DNA of 64,000 nucleotides, taken from positions 558,001 to 622,000 of the forward strand of contig NZ_QDKL01000002.1 of NCBI RefSeq assembly GCF_003346865.1, in the 5' to 3' direction. This document shows positions 15,287-22,440 of the stretch, piece by piece. A program made the translations under genes and the position numbers. The notes beneath the pieces are model-generated. The model had not been told where the DNA came from, made no database searches, and was given only the letters and a program-made list of their open reading frames with translations. This stretch comes from Halobacteriovorax vibrionivorans (GTDB lineage Bacteria > Bdellovibrionota > Bacteriovoracia > Bacteriovoracales > Bacteriovoracaceae). Positions within the stretch are counted from its first letter, which is position 1, and the number at the start of each line of letters is the position of its first letter.

Positions 15287-16390
15287 ATGGCTAAATTAGA
15301 CGAGGACAAAAAAGGTACAAAAACGAGCAAAAAGTGTTCGAAAACGAGCGAAAACGCTCAAAAACAAAAAAAGTACCGAGTTGATATTCGTATGCCTCAC
15401 GGCAAGCGTATATCAAAAGTTTTTTACCGAAAGTACGATGCTGACCAATTCCGTGCAAAGATGCTCGTTGAGAGGCAACGTATTATCGACACAGGCGTAA
15501 ACATAGACGGCGAAATCACGTTTAAAAAGTTTGCAGAAATGTGGCTTAGAGAACACGTCATAGGACGAAAAGCAGAGAAAACGATTCGTGGATATAAGTC
15601 GAATTTTAAAATGTATATCCTTCCAGTTCTTGGTGAAGTGAAGTTAAAACACATCAACTACCACCATGCCAAAAAACTTGAGAGCTACGTTCTCAAACAA
15701 GGCAAAAAGAATCGAACAGTTAATAAAGTGATGATGGTTTTAAAGACTGTTATCAACGAAGCGGTTAAACTTGATTACTTAGTTAGAAGCCCTATTCGTG
15801 GCTTTAAGGAATTAAAGGAAGACCCTTCACAACTTGAATACTGGTCTAAGGAAGAGATAAAACAATTCATCGACAAGAATCAAAATAATCCTTTGCTCGA
15901 CTTTTATCAGATGACTCTTAACACAGGACTAAGACTTGGCGAGATTTGTGGTTTATGTTGGGATAGAGTTGACTTCAATGGTGGCTTCATTAGCATCAAT
16001 CGCTCTCTAACAAGAGAGGGCCTTAGAAACACGACAAAGACCCATAAAGGCCGATACATTCCAATGAATGATAAGGTTAGGGCCATACTCGAAAATCGTC
16101 TTAAAACACGAAATTCGCAGTTCGTTTTTTCTACACCTAGTGGCGAAGCTCTACCTTACAGCCATATTAACCAAAGACACTTTAAAAAAGCACAACGAGT
16201 TGCGGGCCTTTCAAAAATAATTCGCTTTCACGATCTAAGGCATACATTTGCGAGTCACTTTATGATGAATGGAGGAAACCTCTATACATTGCAGAAATTA
16301 TTAGGGCACTCCGACATCAAGACGACAATGATCTATGCTCACTTAGACAAAGATTTTATGATTGAAGCCGCTAACGTTGTTTCGTTTTAA
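15287..16390 (+). CDS. int: Tyrosine recombinase/integrase of the ssrA island
   Basis: 367 residues with an AAAGGAG site. A Lys/Ser/Thr-rich N-terminus is followed by an arm-binding domain, a SAM-like core-binding domain (FKKFAEMWLREHV, YKSNFKMYILPVLG) and the catalytic domain with R216 (TGLRLGE), H315 and R318 (HDLRHTFAS), H341 (LLGHSD) and nucleophile Y350 (TTMIYAH). All catalytic residues are present, so the enzyme looks active. Phage and island integrases of this class often use ssrA 3' ends, in agreement with the att repeats. Confidence 0.95.
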   Translation: MAKLDEDKKGTKTSKKCSKTSENAQKQKKYRVDIRMPHGKRISKVFYRKYDADQFRAKMLVERQRIIDTGVNIDGEITFKKFAEMWLREHVIGRKAEKTIRGYKSNFKMYILPVLGEVKLKHINYHHAKKLESYVLKQGKKNRTVNKVMMVLKTVINEAVKLDYLVRSPIRGFKELKEDPSQLEYWSKEEIKQFIDKNQNNPLLDFYQMTLNTGLRLGEICGLCWDRVDFNGGFISINRSLTREGLRNTTKTHKGRYIPMNDKVRAILENRLKTRNSQFVFSTPSGEALPYSHINQRHFKKAQRVAGLSKIIRFHDLRHTFASHFMMNGGNLYTLQKLLGHSDIKTTMIYAHLDKDFMIEAANVVSF

Positions 16391-16438
16391 AAATATCTCC
16401 TCTTTCAAAGAGGAGATATATTTATTAAGATAAAGAAC

Positions 16439-17308
16439 ATGTTTATAACCTTTACTAGAGAATACAAATATTTAATTGATAATATCAAAAATGGTTTTTT
16501 ATTTCAGAATCATAAGATTGAATATAAACCTTCAACAGAACATACACTCAGTAAGCTAATTCCATTATGGGACGAATATAAAATAAAATCTCCAAACAAA
16601 GACTTTCTCGTAAACTTATACAAGAAACATGAGGGAATAAACTCTAATTTCTATAATGAGTTAAGTAATAAGTTATCTAATAGCAAAGCATTTGGAGTCA
16701 ATTTTTTGCGAGACCTCGTTTCCTATAATTGCGATTTTATAGGTATGAAGTGCTTCACTGAAATTAGAAATAACCAAAAGATTCATCCTCAACATACAGG
16801 TTTTTTTGGTGAATATGGTATTTTAATGAAACATGAATGGATGATTAAAAATGGAGGCTCTCCTGTAGTATATGTTGATCCAAGCCTTCAATTTTCAAAC
16901 CTTATAGGAAGCACTTTAAGTATTTTACAAACACTCGATGACTGTACTCAACATCTAGCAGGATTTAAAAGTACATACGTTCATAAAGAAATTTTCAATG
17001 TATTAGCTTTTGTAGAAGTAGCAGCTCATTCATTTGAATATGAATGGAGAATTGTTCACCCTTTCGATATAAATAAGTTGAACACAGAAAAAGAAGAAAA
17101 AGAACGAAGACTTCCATTCACTATTAAAGATGTTCACTCTATTTTTGTTCCCAATATTCAAGAGAGAGAAAAACTAGAAAAAGATCTTACCTATCAGTTA
17201 AAAGATATTCCCAATAACGAAAAACCTAAAATTCTTCTTACTAACAATATTATTTTAAGCGATAAAGATATTGAAAATATTGACAAAATTTTAGAACGAA
17301 ATGAGTAA
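16439..17308 (+). CDS. AbiGi-like abortive-infection protein
   Basis: 289 residues, no membrane segments. GMKCFTEIR, HTGFFGEYGILMKHEWMIKNGGSPVVYVDP and EYEWRIVHP follow the pattern of the AbiGi antitoxin family of lactococcal phage resistance and of related DUF2971-type proteins. A typical partner toxin (AbiGii) is not visible next to it. It lies directly after the integrase, the usual place for defence cargo. The start at 16439 lacks a clear ribosome site. Confidence 0.6.
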   Translation: MFITFTREYKYLIDNIKNGFLFQNHKIEYKPSTEHTLSKLIPLWDEYKIKSPNKDFLVNLYKKHEGINSNFYNELSNKLSNSKAFGVNFLRDLVSYNCDFIGMKCFTEIRNNQKIHPQHTGFFGEYGILMKHEWMIKNGGSPVVYVDPSLQFSNLIGSTLSILQTLDDCTQHLAGFKSTYVHKEIFNVLAFVEVAAHSFEYEWRIVHPFDINKLNTEKEEKERRLPFTIKDVHSIFVPNIQEREKLEKDLTYQLKDIPNNEKPKILLTNNIILSDKDIENIDKILERNE

Positions 17309-17361
17309 CAGCTACTTTGTTCATTAATCTTGCAAAAAGAAAAGCTCCTAGGTGTCCTTAC

Positions 17362-17892
17362 TTAAAGCGATATAACATATTGACTTACCCAAGTACGCGA
17401 AAGCCAACCTTCTTGAATTTTAACTTTTACAGGAAATCCTTCATGTATATTTTGATGGCTTTTCTTACAAAAGGCTTGGCTTGATATCTTTTCACCGTTT
17501 TTCTTGTTTAAAAGATAATAACATTTTCCACCGTCATTATTTATTACCTCAGGACCTAAAAAGTATATATCACTTACAGCTTTCTTGTTAGCGAACTTAT
17601 AGTTTAAGAATTGAGTAGTTCCATATATGCAATATGATAAAGCTCCAATCGTACTTAATAATATATAAAACCTACCCAGCTTATCAGGGTGGAAACTTCT
17701 CAAGAGTCTTGATATAAAGCTAGCAATAAGAACTGATAAAATAAGAGAATAGAGATACCAATCAAATTGAAAACTAATCTCTAGGCCTTCTTTTCCAAGG
17801 AAGCTATCATTTAAACCTGCAACAACTATAGTATAAATAAGAAAAATAAAGAATGGAGTTGCATACACAAGTTGCTTAGTAATGTTATTCAT
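17362..17892 (-). CDS. Membrane protein of unknown function, three-helix
   Basis: 176 residues with three hydrophobic helices (about 10-28, 46-62, 75-95) and a C-terminal ~75-residue soluble part containing DGGKCYYLLNKKNGEKISS and FCKK, probably outside the cytoplasm. GAGG precedes the start by 5 nt. It is the last gene before the right att site. No family recognised. It may belong to the island's cargo. Confidence 0.6.
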   Translation of the reverse strand: MNNITKQLVYATPFFIFLIYTIVVAGLNDSFLGKEGLEISFQFDWYLYSLILSVLIASFISRLLRSFHPDKLGRFYILLSTIGALSYCIYGTTQFLNYKFANKKAVSDIYFLGPEVINNDGGKCYYLLNKKNGEKISSQAFCKKSHQNIHEGFPVKVKIQEGWLSRTWVSQYVISL

Positions 17893-17979
17893 GAAGACCT
17901 CAGAGAATTTACCTTTTGGATAATTATAACTCAGATCATCAATTCAATCATTTTTATCAAGGAACACTAATTACAACCC

Positions 17980-18000
17980 CTGCCACACCGTTGCCACACG
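17980..18000. promoter_or_regulatory. Integrase arm-type sites, right end
   Basis: TGCCACAC at 17981 and 17992, spaced 11 bp, the same motif and spacing as the paired sites at 9703/9714 near the left end. About 50-70 bp from the att core, as usual for P-arm sites. Confidence 0.6.
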
Positions 18001-18051
18001 ACAAGGCAACCACCACGAAAAGCTGAATAATATTAAATAGTTAGAAGATCG

Positions 18052-18068
18052 TGGTGGAGGTGGTGGGA
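18052..18068. other. att site, right copy (3' end of ssrA)
   Basis: TGGTGGAGGTGGTGGGA on the + strand is the complement of the CCA end, acceptor stem and part of the T arm of the tmRNA. It equals 9531-9547. Confidence 0.8.
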
Positions 18069-18423
18069 ATCGAACCCACGTCCGAAATGACGTCTTGATA
18101 GCGGCCTACGTGCGTAGTCTTCATTTATCGTCAGAAGACAAGACTGTCCGAGATAGGTGACCTCGGCGAACCCCGGTGACAGATTAACGAGATGCCCCGG
18201 CAGCCTCGGAACCTAGTTAGCCAGCAGATTCAACTGGGTCGCTACATTCTGTTTCTTGGCAGTAGCGCCTCACAAGACTAGATCCTAAAAATAATTAGGC
18301 AGCCATTGGCATTGCATAATCGTCTGCAATTAAACGTCGGTCTCCTTTTTACCAGGACCATGGACACCAGCCTGGACACGCCCGGATACCTGTCAGCCAT
18401 CCCGTCGAAACCAGGGCACCCCC
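18052..18423 (-). ncRNA. ssrA: Transfer-messenger RNA
   Basis: 372 nt including encoded CCA. The 5' end GGGGGTG pairs with CACCTCC before ACCA, and the T arm GTGGGTTCGATTCCCAC precedes it. The usual start GGTGCCCTGGTTTCGACGGG is present. The tag reading frame at 18327-18295 is GCA GAC GAT TAT GCA ATG CCA ATG GCT GCC TAA, giving ADDYAMPMAA after the charged Ala. It rescues stalled ribosomes together with SmpB (30092-30541). The island described above uses its 3' end as integration target. Confidence 0.95.
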
Positions 18424-18534
18424 ATTAGATTTTGACACGGATATTGGAACAAATATTCGTAAGCGGCAGTATAGCACAGCATTTCAAAAGTGGAAAGAAA
18501 TCGGTTCAGAAGATTATTTGAATAGCCCCCATAT

Positions 18535-18787
18535 AAAAAGACCCCGTATAAAACGGGGTACTTCTTTGGCAAATCATAGAATTGTGATTTCGAAGGCACA
18601 AAACTACTAATAAAAAATATACCATATTTTGCCAATTTCCTCCATTCTTCCTCAATGAGGAGGACTCTTTCAGGAGTTGTTCATGGAAGGACTTTGGCAA
18701 GTCATAGAAATCACAGTGATAATAATTCAGTTAATTCTGGTTCTAAGAAAATTGTGATTTCGGGGGCGCTGCGAAAGTTGCGCCCTT
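18535..18787 (+). ncRNA. Candidate small RNA or repeat element, copy 1
   Basis: Begins near the hairpin ACCCCGT..ACGGGGT (18540-18558) and ends with GGGCGC..GCGCCC plus a T run (18762-18788), a + strand terminator with no + strand gene before it. GAAATCACA (18707) and TGTGATTTC (18752) can also pair. A similar layout occurs at 20884-21004. The first hairpin could also terminate minus-strand transcription (five T follow on that strand). Confidence 0.35.
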
Positions 18788-18791
18788 TTTA

Positions 18792-19280
18792 TCATTCATT
18801 TTTTAAATTCGCTTTTCCAAGAATTGTTCCTCCAAAATATAAGATTTCACATAAAAGCAGAAACGTTAGGGCATAAGAACTTGCCTCGAGCACTGGAATT
18901 ATCAATCCCTTCATTGAACCAAGGGTTAAGTTTACACTGCTATAAATTAGAAAGTTCCAAATCAAAATAGCGCCTACTAGCTCAATATTTTCAGATTTAG
19001 AAAAAACTCTTCTAATTAATGGGCCAAGCTCATCATCCTGAATTAAAGGTGCTTCAATACTTGGATTCACTCTCTTTATCGCTTTATATAAAACTCCAAG
19101 CATTACAATCTCAAGTGCAAAAGAAATGACAAGGAATAACAAGGACTCTACGAAAACATATCCCCATAATAACTCGGCGCTTGAATGACTGGCATATCTT
19201 CCATAGCTATCAACTCCGCCTAGAATGGATACAACGATAGGTACGAAAATTAATAAATACAACATTCTCTTACTAACCAT
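18792..19280 (-). CDS. Four-helix membrane protein of unknown function
   Basis: 162 residues, AGGAA site upstream. Four hydrophobic segments are visible (about 5-25, 45-68, 100-118, 130-150), with a charged loop between helices 2 and 3 (IQDDELGPLIRRVFSKSENIE). The start lies 9 bp after the stop of the secreted repeat protein gene upstream, so they form an operon. No family recognised. Confidence 0.6.
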   Translation of the reverse strand: MVSKRMLYLLIFVPIVVSILGGVDSYGRYASHSSAELLWGYVFVESLLFLVISFALEIVMLGVLYKAIKRVNPSIEAPLIQDDELGPLIRRVFSKSENIELVGAILIWNFLIYSSVNLTLGSMKGLIIPVLEASSYALTFLLLCEILYFGGTILGKANLKNE

Positions 19281-19289
19281 GACTGATTC

Positions 19290-20741
19290 CTAGTTTCCAA
19301 ATTGTGGTCTTCCAAAGTTTATTTGTAAGTCCTGAAAATTAATTTCAATTTTATTTCTTAAGTTTAACATATTATCAAATTGATCAGGAGCACCATCTCT
19401 AACTCGGCCAAGAGTCTTATTAACCTCATCTCCTTTACAACCACTACTGCTCTTACACTCATCATCCTTCTTAGGCTTCACATGACCTTTTTTTGGCTTG
19501 TCCTCACCTTTCTTTGGCTTGTCCTCACCTTTCTTTGGCTTAACTTCATCTTTCTTTGGCTTATCCTCATCTTTCTTTGGCTTATCCTCATCTTTCTTTG
19601 GCTTATCCTCATCTTTCTTTGGCTTATCCTCATCTTTCTTTGGCTTATCCTCACCTTTCTTTGGCTTGTCTTCACTGTCAGCTTTAGGCTGATCACCTCC
19701 CCCAACACGAGGACTATTAATTTCCGGCATCTCTGGTTCGACTTCAGGAGTATCCGGAGCTCCCGTTCCAGACCTTGGTTGATCAGGCTTTGGTGTCTCT
19801 ACTTTTTCTTTAGCTTTTACTTTCTTTAATGCTGAGTACGCTACTCCTAAGCACCCTATGCTACAAGTTAGGCCAGTCTTAATAGCGACAGGCGCCAAAG
19901 CTCCACCAGAAAGAACACTACCAACTACAGTAATCCCTGTAACAGTCCCACAAATACCAAAGCACAACTTAGTTCCACCTGTATCAACTCCACTAGCAGC
20001 AGAATAAAGCAAACTATTCTTATCCTGCTCAAGTTTATTTGCAAGAATCGGACTAATCATTTCACCTTCATTCATTCCGGGCCCACTATTTCCCATACGA
20101 GGCTTTAGACCATTAGACATACCATTTTCCTTATCTATTTCAGGTGCACCTAGACTGCCATCAAACTCATTGCCAAATTGTCCCATGCGAGGACCACCGA
20201 ATTGATCCTTACTTTGCTCACGTTTTGTGGGATTAAAATTGGATGGCAGATTCAATTGTCTTTTTGGAGCATCAAAATTTGGATCGTAATTTCGATCAAT
20301 TTCGATTCCAAAATCCTTTTCAAGAGTGTCCCCAATGGCAGGGTTTAGTGTATTTACGATATTTGCCATGCTTTGCACTTTGTCTTTCTTACCAAGAGAT
20401 GCGTACATATCCATAAATACAATAGCAGGATCAACAAAAGCTGCATGAATTCCGTTGTCTCGAATATTATCCTTCATTTGAGACAATGTTGTTTCACGAT
20501 CATTATTTGCATTATTAAAATCCATGCGGATTTCATCCACGAAATTTGTCACAAGCTTATCAAGCATAGAGTTTGGGAAAGCTTTACCAAGCTCATTTGT
20601 GAAATCCTCTTCAGCTTTCAAAAATGCTTTAAAATTTGTGGCCCTTTCTCTAAGGCATTCAGCATCTAAACAATCATTTAAAGACTTCGCCCAAGATGAA
20701 CTTGTTAGAAGTATCGCCAATATTAAAATTAAGTTCTTCAT
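19290..20741 (-). CDS. Secreted protein with Lys-Pro-Lys-Lys heptad repeats
   Basis: 483 residues from the ATG at 20739-20741 (GGAG site), with a signal peptide ending at SWA-KSL. Residues ~20-150 are helical, then comes a Pro/Asn/Gly-rich linker, a hydrophobic Gly-rich stretch (LCFGICGTVTGITVVGSVL) that may insert in a membrane, then ten tandem seven-residue repeats EDKPKK[D/G], and a short C-terminal domain with Cys residues. The repeats make a highly charged, extended spacer, likely variable in number between strains. Surface or periplasmic role; unknown family. Confidence 0.65.
   Translation of the reverse strand: MKNLILILAILLTSSSWAKSLNDCLDAECLRERATNFKAFLKAEEDFTNELGKAFPNSMLDKLVTNFVDEIRMDFNNANNDRETTLSQMKDNIRDNGIHAAFVDPAIVFMDMYASLGKKDKVQSMANIVNTLNPAIGDTLEKDFGIEIDRNYDPNFDAPKRQLNLPSNFNPTKREQSKDQFGGPRMGQFGNEFDGSLGAPEIDKENGMSNGLKPRMGNSGPGMNEGEMISPILANKLEQDKNSLLYSAASGVDTGGTKLCFGICGTVTGITVVGSVLSGGALAPVAIKTGLTCSIGCLGVAYSALKKVKAKEKVETPKPDQPRSGTGAPDTPEVEPEMPEINSPRVGGGDQPKADSEDKPKKGEDKPKKDEDKPKKDEDKPKKDEDKPKKDEDKPKKDEVKPKKGEDKPKKGEDKPKKGHVKPKKDDECKSSSGCKGDEVNKTLGRVRDGAPDQFDNMLNLRNKIEINFQDLQINFGRPQFGN
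19488..19687. repeat. Tandem 21-bp repeat (about ten copies) inside a gene
   Basis: Unit on the + strand is of the form CTTTGGCTTATCCTCATCTT. It encodes the EDKPKK[D/G] heptads of the gene at 19290-20741. Because the unit is a multiple of three, all frames stay open on both strands. Central copies are almost identical, a sign of recent slippage. Confidence 0.85.
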
Positions 20742-20883
20742 AGAGTCTCCCTCGTTAATTTTGAAGTTAACGAAAACTACTCCAAACACGTTTCAAAAAC
20801 GAAAAATTCCCTATCTGGAATAGATATTTCTTTAGATGAAAAATTTGAATGAATTCAATGAGATGACATGGCCCAAAATAACA

Positions 20884-21004
20884 AAACCCCGTAAAAACGA
20901 GGTTAAGTTTCTGGTCATTTTTAGAAATCATGATCTATGTAGTTCAAATTATTTTGATCTTACGGAAGTTGTGATTTCGGGGGCGCAGCGAAAGTTGCGC
21001 CCTT
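20884..21004 (+). ncRNA. Candidate small RNA or repeat element, copy 2
   Basis: Hairpin AACCCCGT..ACGAGGTT (20884-20904), then GAAATCAT and TTGTGATTTC, then GGGCGCAGCG..TTGCGCCC with a short T-rich tail. The last 34 bases (20969-21002) differ from 18751-18784 at one position only. No + strand gene precedes it. Confidence 0.35.
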
Positions 21005-21586
21005 CTATTTTAGCGCAGAAAGCATCACTTCAAGCGCCCTGCTCTGCTGGGCGACGTTCAGCTTTTCAAATGGCGGAAGGTGCACAAAGCCGGCTTTGGC
21101 CCGCATCTTCTTCATATCAATGATACGGCGAATTCCATAGAAGACGTGATTGCAAACAAAGCGGCCACAGTCGCGAGAGATGGCAACAGGAATCTGCGCT
21201 TCTAGGATGGCATCTTCCATCTCTTTAAGTGGCAACGTGGAATCTAAAGTCTCAGGGCCATCTTCAAAGATGACTTCCTCTTGCGGGCGATTGCCCTCAT
21301 TATCATCAGTGCGAGCATCATCAAGATTATGAGCGATCGCCTCCAAATTAATCTCACTCACCTTCGCATTTAATCCCAAGCAAATGATAAAGTCTGGATT
21401 TAAAAAGAAGGCCTCTTTCTTTAGGATTGCAAGAGACTTCTTAAAAACCACAGGCAGGATAAGCTTGTGGATCTCAAATCCTGGAATTTCACTATCGAAT
21501 TTTTCAACGAGGATTTCAGAGGGGTTTATCTCCCCTCCATCAAATGGTTCAAAGCCTGTGATGAGAATTTTTTTAGTGCGTGACAT
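21005..21586 (-). CDS. pcp: Pyroglutamyl-peptidase I (C15 family)
   Basis: 193 residues. ILITGFEPFDGGEINPS is the N-terminal strand and loop with the oxyanion glutamate region. PDFIICLGLNA follows, then RDCGRFVCNHVFYG carries the catalytic Cys, and HLPP the catalytic His near the end. The enzyme removes N-terminal pyroglutamate from peptides in the cytosol, useful for peptide catabolism in a predator. The start overlaps the end of the upstream secreted-protein gene by 14 bp. Confidence 0.9.
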   Translation of the reverse strand: MSRTKKILITGFEPFDGGEINPSEILVEKFDSEIPGFEIHKLILPVVFKKSLAILKKEAFFLNPDFIICLGLNAKVSEINLEAIAHNLDDARTDDNEGNRPQEEVIFEDGPETLDSTLPLKEMEDAILEAQIPVAISRDCGRFVCNHVFYGIRRIIDMKKMRAKAGFVHLPPFEKLNVAQQSRALEVMLSALK

Positions 21587-22394
21587 ATTCTAATTCAAAG
21601 CCCCAGCGCTTTTCATCAATATTTGTGCGCGGATAGATAATATTCTTTTCAGCATCAAAGCGAGTCTGACAAGTGCCTTCCGTTAACTCATCCATTGAGA
21701 TGAAGTTAGAACGCGTGGCCTCACCATTTTCTTTTGAGATAGCAACAAAAGCATCCCCGTAGTGAAAGATCACTTCAGAATCTGTATACTCAACTCTTAA
21801 ATTATTTTCTGTCTTATACTTCTTTGCAATGACCTTCACATCAGTGCGATAAATTAAATACTGATCCATGAAAAAAACATTGTCTTCAGATAAGAGAACC
21901 TTTCTAAAAGAGTATTCTTCATTTGTATAGCTTCCAGAACACTTATAGAGAGTATTGAGAATATGCATTCCCCCTGACTCCATATAGATTGTCTTACCTG
22001 TTTCCATATTTCTTGTGATTGTATGACCTAGAAAGAGTTCCGCCTTACATTCATAATCAACTGAAATCGAAGATGTATAAGTTGTTCTCAAATTACCATG
22101 GTGCTCACCTTTTAAAAGGTCTGATCCCATCTGACAGCTATACATCTTTGGCGTGCCGTAATCTTCATAGCAAACTTCAATTGAGTGCTTAAGGCCCTTA
22201 AGATAATTGATCTTAGCTCCCACCTTGGCGCGAAACTCTTGTTGCCCGGCCTTATCTTCAGGATAGACTGTATTAGCAAGTTCTGCCTTTAAATCTTTTT
22301 TGAAGGTGTTGGCAATCTCTTCAAGATTTGCACATTGGTTAGCATTTGCCGCAAGGCTCAATAATGTAAGTGTCCCTAATAATAGATTTTTCAT
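21573..22394 (-). CDS. Secreted protein of unknown function
   Basis: 273 residues with a signal peptide (MKNLLLGTLTLLSLAANA). Six or more cysteines (QCANLE, EVCYED, YSCQMG, YECKAE, YKCSGS, GTCQTR) suggest disulfides in the periplasm. The rest is a beta-rich pattern of alternating hydrophobics. It is co-directional with pcp and overlaps it slightly. No family recognised. Confidence 0.6.
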   Translation of the reverse strand: MKNLLLGTLTLLSLAANANQCANLEEIANTFKKDLKAELANTVYPEDKAGQQEFRAKVGAKINYLKGLKHSIEVCYEDYGTPKMYSCQMGSDLLKGEHHGNLRTTYTSSISVDYECKAELFLGHTITRNMETGKTIYMESGGMHILNTLYKCSGSYTNEEYSFRKVLLSEDNVFFMDQYLIYRTDVKVIAKKYKTENNLRVEYTDSEVIFHYGDAFVAISKENGEATRSNFISMDELTEGTCQTRFDAEKNIIYPRTNIDEKRWGFELEYVTH

Positions 22395-22408
22395 AGTGGC
22401 ATACTAGC

Positions 22409-22440
22409 AAAAAAAAAGCCCCCTTGCGGAGGCTTTTTTT
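22409..22440. terminator. Terminator between the secreted-protein and coiled-coil genes
   Basis: A run of nine A, the stem GCCcCC / GGaGGC around TTGC, and seven T. It can work in both directions. It ends the coiled-coil gene upstream on the minus strand. Confidence 0.7.

Larger units (their letters stand above)
9531..18068. mobile_element. Genomic island integrated in the 3' end of ssrA (tmRNA)
   Basis: Bounded by a 17-bp direct repeat identical to the ssrA 3' end (9531-9547 and 18052-18068). Inside are a tyrosine integrase (15287), an HTH/excisionase-like gene, a winged-helix and a RecA-like ATPase gene, and cargo with defence-like domains. TGCCACA motifs cluster near both ends. Insertion keeps ssrA intact because the repeat restores the acceptor stem end. 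About 8.5 kb. Confidence 0.85.

Noticed and set aside
18393..18700. Minus-strand frames overlapping the tmRNA 5' end and its upstream region
   Set aside because: They overlap the ssrA gene or a hairpin and lack ribosome sites.
19490..19690. Possible CRISPR array on the + strand (CTTTGGCTTATCC repeats)
   Set aside because: No spacers between units; it is a coding tandem repeat.
19478..19829. Several open frames on both strands over the Lys-rich repeats
   Set aside because: A 21-bp tandem unit keeps all frames open; only the frame with signal peptide and ribosome site is real.
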